DNA of 64,000 nt from Elusimicrobiales bacterium (lineage in GTDB: Bacteria > Elusimicrobiota > Elusimicrobia > Elusimicrobiales > UBA9959): contig JAQTOU010000001.1 of NCBI GenBank assembly GCA_028713125.1, forward strand, positions 266,273-330,272, read 5' to 3'. Both the position numbers and the translations under genes were made by a program. A model generated the notes under the pieces. The model saw nothing but the letters and a program-made list of their open reading frames with translations. It was not told the DNA's origin and searched no databases. Of this stretch, positions 42,509 to 50,400 are shown piece by piece (within the stretch, counting starts at the first letter, position 1; each line of letters opens with the position of its first letter).

Positions 42509-43285
42509 ATGGACCTGATGACATTTTTCGGCGGCATCCTCGGCATAGGCGTTATCGTATTCGTCCTGTCCGCCGGCGGCATGCTGCGGTTCCTGCTTAA
42601 CTGGGAAGCCATCGTCCTCATCTTCGGCGGAACCCTGGGCTCCGTGATGATAGCCTACCCCTGGGCGGCGCTGCAGTGGACGAAGTCCTCCTTCGTCATG
42701 GTCCTTTTCCCGCCGAAGCGCCCGCCTATCTCGGAGCTTGTCAGGTCCCTGGTCAGCCTCGCTGAAATAGGCAAAAAGAACGGCCTGGAGGCCATCTCCG
42801 CCGAGCTGCGCAGGCTGCCCCATCCCTTCATGACGGACGCCTGCCAGATGATGGTGGACGGCGTGGACATCCACATCCTGCGCGAGCGCATGGAGAACGA
42901 TATCAATACCACCCGGCTGCGCCACCAGCAGCAGACCAATGTCTTCAACTCCGCCGGGACCTTCGCCCCCATCTTCGGCCTGCTGGGCACGCTGATCGGC
43001 GTCGTGCAGGTGCTCCGGAACATCCAGAACCCGCAGATGATGGGTTCCTCCATGGCCATCGCCATGACCGCGTCCTTCTACGGCATCTTCTCCGCCAACT
43101 TCATCTTCCTGCCCATCGCCAGCAAGCTCGGCTACCACTCCGACGAGGATATCCTCAGCCGCGAGATCATCGCCAAGGGCGTGCTCTCCATCTACGAGGG
43201 CGACGTGCCCTGGCTGGTCTCAAAGAAGCTCGAGGGCTACCTTTCGCTCGCCCTCCGGCGCAAGGCGAAAGCGATAGCAAAATGA
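42509..43285 (+). CDS. motA: MotA-type stator channel protein
   Basis: A 258-residue four-helix inner-membrane protein that conducts ions with MotB to turn a rotor. It begins with a helix pair (DLMTFFGGILGIGVIVFVL and WEAIVLIFGGTLGSVMIA), has a cytoplasmic loop with charged residues (PKRPPISELVRSLVSLAE), and two C-terminal helices carrying the conserved prolines: GTFAPIFGLLGTLIGVVQVL and SFYGIFSANFIFLPIASKLG. This matches true MotA/PomA, longer than TolQ/ExbB, which lack the large cytoplasmic loop. AAGAGG is 9 bases before the ATG. It overlaps the first MotB gene by 4 bases. Confidence 0.9.
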   Translation: MDLMTFFGGILGIGVIVFVLSAGGMLRFLLNWEAIVLIFGGTLGSVMIAYPWAALQWTKSSFVMVLFPPKRPPISELVRSLVSLAEIGKKNGLEAISAELRRLPHPFMTDACQMMVDGVDIHILRERMENDINTTRLRHQQQTNVFNSAGTFAPIFGLLGTLIGVVQVLRNIQNPQMMGSSMAIAMTASFYGIFSANFIFLPIASKLGYHSDEDILSREIIAKGVLSIYEGDVPWLVSKKLEGYLSLALRRKAKAIAK

Positions 43286-43956
43286 AATTCTTCATAGAGC
43301 GCTACTCCAAGCGTAAGGTGGAGGAGAACCCCCTCTGGCTGGTCGTGCTGTCGGACATCATGACCAACCTGATGCTCTTCTTCCTCATCCTTTACGTCTT
43401 CAGCATCCACCCGGAGAGCGAGGCGAAGGCCGTTTTCATAGACGGCTTCGACAAGGAGAACGCCCAGAAGCAGAAGGAAAAGAAAGCCGAGGAGATAATA
43501 AAGAAATTTACGGAAGAGGACATCGCTAAAAAGCTGGCCGAGGAGCTGTATAAAGCCGGCATGAAGGATATGGCCGAGGTGCAGATCACCGACAAGCAGA
43601 TAAAGATAAATATCGCCGCCCCGGTGCTCTTCGCCTCGGGCAAGGCGAAGCTGGGCAGCGCGGCTTCCGGTGTGCTCGCGCCGGTGGCGCAGGTCCTCAA
43701 CAAGCTCCCGAACGATATTATCGTCGAGGGGCATACCGACAGCGTTCCTATCAAGTCGGGCGACTACGCCACCAACTGGGAGCTGTCCGCTGCGCGCGCC
43801 GACGCGGTGGTGGAGCTGCTGGCGACCAAATACGCCGTGCCGCAGGAGCGGCTGATAGCCGCCGCCTACGGCGAGAACCGCCCGGCCGCCTCTAACGACA
43901 CGGCCGGCGGCCGCGCGCTGAACCGCAGGATAGAGATAATAGTTTCACGCAAATGA
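43282..43956 (+). CDS. motB: MotB-type stator protein, first copy
   Basis: A 224-residue MotB. One N-terminal helix, WLVVLSDIMTNLMLFFLILYVFS, contains D25 at the place of the essential ion-binding Asp of MotB. A coiled, Lys/Glu-rich stretch (about 50-95) follows, then an OmpA-like peptidoglycan-binding domain (about 100-224) with APVLFASGKAKL, VEGHTDSVPI, NWELSAARADAVV, YGENRPAASND and LNRRIEIIVS. It is coupled on both sides by ATGA overlaps, to MotA and to the second MotB. Confidence 0.9.
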   Translation: MKFFIERYSKRKVEENPLWLVVLSDIMTNLMLFFLILYVFSIHPESEAKAVFIDGFDKENAQKQKEKKAEEIIKKFTEEDIAKKLAEELYKAGMKDMAEVQITDKQIKINIAAPVLFASGKAKLGSAASGVLAPVAQVLNKLPNDIIVEGHTDSVPIKSGDYATNWELSAARADAVVELLATKYAVPQERLIAAAYGENRPAASNDTAGGRALNRRIEIIVSRK

Positions 43957-44603
43957 GCGGAAAAAAAGACACTTCACAGCTCTGGATGGTGCCCTTCGCG
44001 GACCTGATGTCCTGCCTGGTCATCCTTTTCCTCGCCCTTTACGTCTTTTCTTTCAACCAGAAGAAGCCGGAATACGAGGCCGCCATAGCCAATCTGCAGA
44101 AAGAGCTCGGAGTGAAATCGGCCGTGAAAAAAGTCAAGGAGATAGAAGCGGCCAAGAAGGTGGAGGAGGAGCTGAAGAAGGAGATCGAGGAGGGCAGCCT
44201 GGGGATGGAAGTGACCACCTCGCGGATAAAGCTGACTTTTTCCTCGCCGATACTTTTCGACTCGGGCTCCGCCGACCTGAAGGACACCGCCCGGAGCGTG
44301 CTGGACCCGGTGGCCGCCAGCCTGCTGAAAATGGACAACAAGGTCATTGTAGAAGGCCATACCGATTCCGCCAGGATGCTGGGCAAGAAATTCGCCTCTA
44401 ACAGGGAGCTCTCAATCATGAGGGCTTTCTCCGTCATAAACTACCTGGTTAAAAGAGGCGTGCCGCCGGTAAGGCTGACCGCCTTCGGCTACGGCGAATT
44501 CCGCCCGGCCGCCCCGAACGACAGCGACGCCAACCGCCTGAGGAACCGCAGGATAGAGATAATAATAATGCGCCAGGCGGAGATACAGGAAGGAAAAACA
44601 TGA
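43953..44603 (+). CDS. MotB-type stator protein, second copy
   Basis: A 216-residue paralogue of the preceding gene product. The helix WMVPFADLMSCLVILFLALYVFS has D17 at the ion-binding position and a typical MotB FADLM sequence, closer to standard MotB than the first copy. A charged linker and an OmpA-like domain follow (SPILFDSGSADL, VEGHTDSARM, NRELSIMRAFSVI, YGEFRPAAPND, LRNRRIEIII). Sequences of the two copies differ widely. ATGA overlaps join it to both neighbours, so equimolar production and a mixed dimer are plausible, though not shown. Confidence 0.9.
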   Translation: MSGKKDTSQLWMVPFADLMSCLVILFLALYVFSFNQKKPEYEAAIANLQKELGVKSAVKKVKEIEAAKKVEEELKKEIEEGSLGMEVTTSRIKLTFSSPILFDSGSADLKDTARSVLDPVAASLLKMDNKVIVEGHTDSARMLGKKFASNRELSIMRAFSVINYLVKRGVPPVRLTAFGYGEFRPAAPNDSDANRLRNRRIEIIIMRQAEIQEGKT

Positions 44604-45487
44604 GAACTTACGCCCTAATTTGCGCTCTGCTCGCCTGCTGCGCCCCCGCCGTCAGCGCGCAGACCGCCACGCCCACCGAAAGCGCCGAGGTCAGGGAATA
44701 TTACGACAAAGCCTTCGGCTACTATGTCGCCGGGGACTACCCCAAAGCGATAGAGCACTGGAGCATGGTGCTGCGGGCCGATCCCAAACAGACCACCGCC
44801 AAGAACATGATAGAGGACGCCCGCAAAAAAATGGCCGGCTCTTCCGCGGACCTGAAAGGCGCGCTGAACAAGCTGCTGGAAAAAGGCCGCTACTCGGACG
44901 CCCTGATGAAACTCGAGGAGCTGCTTGCCACGGACCAGACGAACCCGTTTTACATAAAGCTGCAGGGCCGGCTCGGGAAGATATCCGCCCTGGTCCCGGC
45001 CAGGCCTTCGTCCTCGAAAGCCTGGAACGCGGCCTCGGAAGGGATCTCCGCCTGGCTGGGAGAGAAAGAGGACCTTCCCTTCGCCTATGACGCCCTGCGC
45101 TACGCTTCGGAACTGGCTCCCTCTGAAAAAGTTTTCATCCGGCTAACGGCCACGCTGGAGGAAGAGGCCCCCCAACTCAAGCTTAACGATACCAAGCCCG
45201 AGAACGCCGGCGTGCTGGAGCACAAAAAAGAGATGGCGCTGCACCAGATCTACGATTCCAAGTTCTACCTCGCGGTGAAGGAGCTGGAAGGGGTGCTCAG
45301 GCTGGAGCCGGGCGACATCACAGCTCTCAAGCGGGCCGGCTCGGCCTACCTGCAGCTCAAGGATTACAAGCAGGCCAGGCGCGCCTGGCAGAAAGCCCTC
45401 GGCCTCTCCCCCGACGACGAGCAGCTAAAAGAGTACCTGGACGCCCTGGAAAAAGCCGCCCCCTCTAAACCCTCCGCTAAAAATTAA
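44600..45487 (+). CDS. Exported TPR protein of the motor operon
   Basis: A 295-residue protein with a signal peptide (MRTYALICALLACCAPAVSA-QT). Helical TPR-type repeats are clear at both ends: EYYDKAFGYYVAGDYPKAIEHW and SDALMKLEELLATDQ, then FYLAVKELEGVLRLEPGD and LKDYKQARRAWQKALGLSPDD. The middle is helical without clear repeats. It overlaps the second MotB by 4 bases and ends the operon. A periplasmic TPR protein would suit stator anchoring or rotor assembly; this is inferred from position. Confidence 0.85.
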   Translation: MRTYALICALLACCAPAVSAQTATPTESAEVREYYDKAFGYYVAGDYPKAIEHWSMVLRADPKQTTAKNMIEDARKKMAGSSADLKGALNKLLEKGRYSDALMKLEELLATDQTNPFYIKLQGRLGKISALVPARPSSSKAWNAASEGISAWLGEKEDLPFAYDALRYASELAPSEKVFIRLTATLEEEAPQLKLNDTKPENAGVLEHKKEMALHQIYDSKFYLAVKELEGVLRLEPGDITALKRAGSAYLQLKDYKQARRAWQKALGLSPDDEQLKEYLDALEKAAPSKPSAKN

Positions 45488-45488
45488 G

Positions 45489-45537
45489 AAAAGGGACAGG
45501 CTGCTTTATTCTCGAATAAAGCAGCCTGTCCCCTTTT
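45489..45537. terminator. Long inverted repeat and terminator after the motor operon
   Basis: A 22-bp arm (45489-45510) pairs with 45515-45537 with one bulged C and a 4-base loop, and ends in CCCCTTTT. It contains GGGACAGGCTGCTTTATT and its complement. The stem is far longer than needed for termination, and the motif resembles REP-like palindromes; it lies between convergent genes. Confidence 0.7.
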
Positions 45538-45542
45538 CTCCT

Positions 45543-47456
45543 CTAGAACGAGTAATTGTATCTCGTCATCATATTAACCTCGCTCGAGTCGTTGCCGGGG
45601 TTAATATTGTCCTTCCTGGAAAGCCCGCCCACGCCGAAAGTGAACCTGGAATTCTGATTCTTCAGCCAGACCGTTTCAACATTGACCGAAAGAGAGCTTG
45701 AATCCGCGGGCGAGAAGAGCGAGTCGTTCTTCGCCGAGGACATTGTCGTCCAGCATTGCACGGCCATCCCCCTGCGCGGCATCGAATAAGAGACATTGCC
45801 GGTAATGCTGGTATTCTTCCCGGTCGTGGAATCTATTTTGTCCTTGCTGGTGGAATTTACCATGCCGGTGGACAGCGAAAGTTTCCTGGTAAGTTTAAAG
45901 GACCCGTTTAGAGAGATAAGGGAGCTGTCGAGGTCGTGGGAAAGGCGCGTATTGTCCTTAAAGGAGCTGGTCTGGAAGCCGGCGCTGAGCGTATGCGCGG
46001 CCACCGGCTGGGTGACGGAGAAATTCAGCGTGGTCGTCTGGTTGTCCTGGACGCCCTCCGGCTTGCCCTTGGCGGCGTTCGTCATGATGGAGGTATTTAC
46101 CACCGTCTTGTTAAGCCGCAGCATATTGGCCAGCGTGGTCTGGGTCTGCTCGGTGGTGGTCTTGGCCGGATCGGCGGCGAGATTATCGGAGTACTTGTTA
46201 ATGGCCAGCGAGAACGTGGTCCAATCCGCCGGGAAAATACCCAATTCGCCGTCTATGATCTGGCGGTCGGAGATCACCGAAGGGCTGGCGAAGGAGTAAA
46301 ATTCAGGTTCTATCCGAGACAGGGCGCCCCGCGCCGTGAACATCGCGGCGCGGTACTTCAGCTCCTGCTTCCAGGCCGACCCCCCCACCGCCGGCCCGGC
46401 GGCGTTCATGTCCGGATTGTAGGAGCTCATCTGGAAGTCGCTGTTAAGCGAGAAGCCGTTCAGGAATTTCCATTCCGCGTTGAGCCCGTAAACCGCGGTC
46501 TGCTGCGGCTTGAGGGTGATGGCGGTGGTGGTGATATTTATGGAGTGCTCGTCGTCGCGGCTTATCACCGCGTCGACCGCGATCCTGAGGTTAGGCCTGA
46601 ACTGCCACCCGGCCTTGAACCCGCCAGAATACCTGGCGAAGCGTCCGCCGCTGTTGGGGCCTGGCTCCTCGGGCGCCACGATGCGGCCGATGAGGGCTAT
46701 GAGAGATAGCTTGCCCCTGGCCCGCTCAAGGGAGACGCCGCGCATGCCCTGTCCGTCCAGCGAAAGCGGCGTCAGGGACGGGGAGATATCGCCCACGCTT
46801 AGATTTCCCCACGGGGCGTAGTAATTTAGCAGGACTATCGTGGGCGTGATCGGCCTGTGATAGGTGCTCACGATATAGGTATTGAACAGAAAAGAGGATT
46901 TGCGTATCTTGCCGACGAAGTTGGCGGCGGTTATAGCCTGGTGATTATCCCAGCCGTCGCGGCTGGCGTTCCTGTAAGTGAAAGATACGTCGCCTCCTAT
47001 TTTGAAGTCCTCCGGCATCGGGGGGCGCAGCTCTTTCTCGATGATCTGGAAGCCTTTATAGTCGGTCTCTAGTATCCGCTTCCCGCCTTTGATGAGGAAG
47101 ACGCGGTAGAGCAGGCGGCGGCCCTGCAAATTATCCGGGACCACGAACGGAAGCTGGATCCCCTGCGCGGCGCCCGGCGGCACGTCCTCGGCGGGAGAGA
47201 CGGACTCCGTCTGCGTAATGAATTTTTTATCCTCGCCGTCGAGGGCGTAGATCTCGCCTATCCAGTAGTAAGTGCCCTGGGTCCAGGTGGTGTCGCCGGT
47301 ATTGACTACCAGGGTCTGCAGCTTGACTTCCTCGCCGGCCATCACAGGGTCGGGCGCCGCTACTGTAAATTGGAGGCTCGCATTGTCCATAGCCAGGGCG
47401 GGGGCCGAGAGACAAACAGCGAGCAGCAGGGAGGCGAATACATTGTTCAATTTCAT
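45543..47456 (-). CDS. Outer-membrane beta-barrel with an N-terminal Ig-like domain (637 aa)
   Basis: The start MKLNNVFASLLLAVCLSAPALA gives a signal peptide; a longer start would place the -10 box inside the gene. Residues about 25-140 form a beta-sandwich of CARDB type (LQFTVAAPDPVMAGEEVKLQTLVVNTGDTTW). From about 150 to the end there are many alternating amphipathic strands with a last segment MMTRYNYSF ending in Phe, as expected of a large outer-membrane barrel. No named family. It follows the Kelch/Ig gene on the same strand and may be its partner in the outer membrane. Confidence 0.7.
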   Translation of the reverse strand: MKLNNVFASLLLAVCLSAPALAMDNASLQFTVAAPDPVMAGEEVKLQTLVVNTGDTTWTQGTYYWIGEIYALDGEDKKFITQTESVSPAEDVPPGAAQGIQLPFVVPDNLQGRRLLYRVFLIKGGKRILETDYKGFQIIEKELRPPMPEDFKIGGDVSFTYRNASRDGWDNHQAITAANFVGKIRKSSFLFNTYIVSTYHRPITPTIVLLNYYAPWGNLSVGDISPSLTPLSLDGQGMRGVSLERARGKLSLIALIGRIVAPEEPGPNSGGRFARYSGGFKAGWQFRPNLRIAVDAVISRDDEHSINITTTAITLKPQQTAVYGLNAEWKFLNGFSLNSDFQMSSYNPDMNAAGPAVGGSAWKQELKYRAAMFTARGALSRIEPEFYSFASPSVISDRQIIDGELGIFPADWTTFSLAINKYSDNLAADPAKTTTEQTQTTLANMLRLNKTVVNTSIMTNAAKGKPEGVQDNQTTTLNFSVTQPVAAHTLSAGFQTSSFKDNTRLSHDLDSSLISLNGSFKLTRKLSLSTGMVNSTSKDKIDSTTGKNTSITGNVSYSMPRRGMAVQCWTTMSSAKNDSLFSPADSSSLSVNVETVWLKNQNSRFTFGVGGLSRKDNINPGNDSSEVNMMTRYNYSF

Positions 47457-47468
47457 GTTGAATTTTAA

Positions 47469-47474
47469 ATTATA
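47469..47474 (-). promoter_or_regulatory. -10 box of the beta-barrel gene
   Basis: TATAAT on the minus strand, 12 bases before the chosen ATG; no Shine-Dalgarno follows. It lies in the 41-base gap after the Kelch/Ig gene stop. Confidence 0.4.
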
Positions 47475-47497
47475 ACTAATTTGAGCCATGCCTTAGT

Positions 47498-50400
47498 TTA
47501 CCGTATCACCGCGAATTTCTTGACGACTTTCTCCGTCTCTCCGGTAGCGCTTTTCTTTACCCGCAATATGTAAAGGTAGACTCCGGAAGCGATACTTTCA
47601 TGGGACATATCCCAGTAGATCTTCTTGCTGTTGACTCCGGGCACTACGGCGCTATCATCGGACACGTTCGCAAGCTTCTTTACCAGGCGCCCGGCAATAT
47701 CGAAGATCTCGACCTCGGCCTCTGTCGCGTCTGAAGTGAAGTGGAAATTCACCGCAGTATTGGCCGGGTTGGGATAGGCGTAAACGCCGGCCTTGTTGAG
47801 CAGGTCCCACTTAGGCGTGAACACAAGGTTCTGGCCGGGGCGCAGCGTGACGGTCTCCATTTTGCTGAAGTCCGAGCCGTTATAAACACGGAGGCCGTAG
47901 GTGCCGGGCAAGAGGTTGGGAACGGAGAAAGCGCCGGAGGAATCGGTGAAAGCCGCGCCTATGCGACGGCCGCGGCTGTAGATCTCCACGAAAGGCTCTG
48001 AGCCGGAGGAAGGGCGGACCTCGCGCGTGGTATAGCGGGCCCCGGCGGGGCGGGAAGCGGCCTGGCGCGGCATGAAGTTGGACGGGATAAAGCCCGAGAT
48101 AGTGGCCAGCTGGTAAGTTACGCTCAGCGTGAAGTTGACTCCGGTGGAGCCGTTGGGGATGCCGTCCTTGGAGACGGAGCTTTCCAGGTCCTGCGCCGTC
48201 CAGACCGCCCTTATTGTTAAGTACAACGAATTCAGGGCCGGTATTGAATAATTGCCGAAGATGTCCGTATAATCGTTCCCCTCCACGGCTCCGGAAGGGC
48301 CGATGGCCTCTACCAGCACGCCCGTGACGGGCTGCGTAGAGGCGTCCGTCACCCTGCCGGTAAGCGCCCCGGTATCCGGCGCGCCGGACATAGCGGCCGC
48401 CTCGTTGGACGCGAGCGACCAGTTCTGCGCGTCGTCCGCCGTCCAGAGCGCGAAGTAGAAGGTGGTGGAAGCGTTAAAACCCGACAGGACTTTATACTGG
48501 GTCGTCCCGGCCGTAAGGGTGGCAGTAGCTATCGTAACCTGCGCGGAAGTTGTGGAGAGGTCCGCCCCTGAATAGGTGGAATAGGCTATTTTAAAGCTCC
48601 CGGACAACAAGTAGCCGTTAGCAGCATTATCTCCGGCCGCGCGCCAGCGGAGATTCACGGCGCCGCTGACGCTTCCAGGAGAGGCGGTAAGGACGGAGGC
48701 CGGCGGGGGTGTCGCGTCATAGTAGGTGAACGTCGAGCCCTGAGCGTAGAACGCGCCGGTATTGACCGGGGACGAGGCGTCGGCGGCCCTTACGCTGGCA
48801 TAGTAGGAAGCGCCGTTTACCAGCGAATCGCGCAGGTAGTTCTGGAAGTTCCAGGTCCAGTAAGGCGTAGTTCCTGCCAAGAGAGCTTCGGGAGCGCCAG
48901 TGCTCTCCCACAAAGACTGGCTGTTCTTCCACCATTTGCCATCGGACAGCCTGCGCAGCACTACGTCGACGGAGCTTATCCCTGAAACGGGGTCGTCGGC
49001 CGTACCGCTTATCCCCGTGGCCGAGGCGGCGGACGAGCCGTCCTCCGGGTAAACTATCCGCGCGGAAGGCGGGGCCGCGTCGAAGGTGAAGGTGCGCGTA
49101 GCGAAAAGCTGGGAATAGTCACCGGCGGAGTCCGAGGACCGCGCCACAACCTGGTACATGCGCCCGCTGATAAGAGGAAGGTTGTTAAAGGTCAGCGTGA
49201 ACGTACTGGCCTGGTCCTCGGCGTCCTGCCAGGCGCGTGAGCCGGAAAGGAAGTCCCCAGCGTTATAGTAGAGGCCGTTGGACATGTCGCGGATGGAAAT
49301 TTCCGTGCCCTTCACGGCATGGGAATTAGTCTCGCTGGTATTGCCCGAGACCCACGTAAAGGTGGAAAGGTAGGCCAGCGACGGGGTGGAGATATTGACC
49401 GTGGGCCCGCTGATATTCTTCGCTATGCCGAAAGCGTCGGCGTAAGTGCGCGTCGACCCGGCCACGTCGATAGCGCGGAAGCTGAAATAATTGGAAGTCG
49501 CGTTCGCCAGCTGGTTGAAGTTGTAGGGCAGGGGCGCCGGCTGGTACCAGGTGTCGCCCGGAGTGAGCCCGGGGATGTCCGTCCAGGGAATGACGTTGCC
49601 GTCGGCGAAGAGCTTCCCGGTGCTGGCGCTGTACTGGACCTTCGCCAGGCCGGAGAGCGTATCGTCGAAGCGCAGGCCTGTTATATCGCCCGGATAATCG
49701 GTCAGCCAGGCCGTCGGAGGCGCGAAGTTCACGCTTATAGCCGGCGGAGTACTGTCCTTCAGGACGCTGAACAGGTCGGACTGCTCGGCATAGTTCCCGG
49801 AATTGTCATAAGCCCGGACCGAGACATAATTAGATGCGCCTTCAAGCATTCCTTCCCAGATGTTCTGCGGTATCGCCCAGTTGGCCGTATAGGAAGGCTG
49901 ATTGATCCCCGTGACGGCGTCCGCCCAGGGATAAATTACGCTGGCTGGATCGCCTAAAGCGGTTGAAATCTGCAGGCGGAACTTACTGATCCCGGAGGCG
50001 CCATTGTCCGTAAAATTAACGTCGCAGAGGAAAGTGTTGGTCCCTTTCCAGTCGGTGAAATCCGACTGGGCGTCGGTAATGGTCGGGCTGTCCACGTCCA
50101 GCGCCGGGTCGAAACTGGTCCGAAACGGCGGGAACTCAATGAACCGGGAAGCCCGGCCATAAGTATTATTAACCTTGATCTTGGCGTAATAGGTCGTACT
50201 CTGAAGCAGGGCGCCGATAGTCGCGGACGTACCGGAATTCAAGATCGCTCCCGGAGGATTGTAATCAGGGGAGCTGGAATAAAGCACCAGATAATTGTAC
50301 CCGGGCTGGTTCCCGTTAGCCAGCCAGTTGACCGTGACAGAATCCACGCCGATATTCGTCCAGGCGGCAGTGCCGGGTATCGCCGCGTAAGTAATAGTGG

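Noticed and set aside
40980-45487. Zorya-type phage defence system (MotA/MotB-like ZorA-ZorB)
   Set aside because: The MotA here is a short, standard stator without the long ZorA tail, no ZorC, ZorD or ZorE gene is adjacent, and a FliG-like rotor gene leads the operon. The DinG helicase at 5243 is far away.
40980-45487. A complete flagellar operon
   Set aside because: No export, rod, hook, filament or C-ring genes occur on either side; flanks are a C11 protease and a beta-barrel protein.
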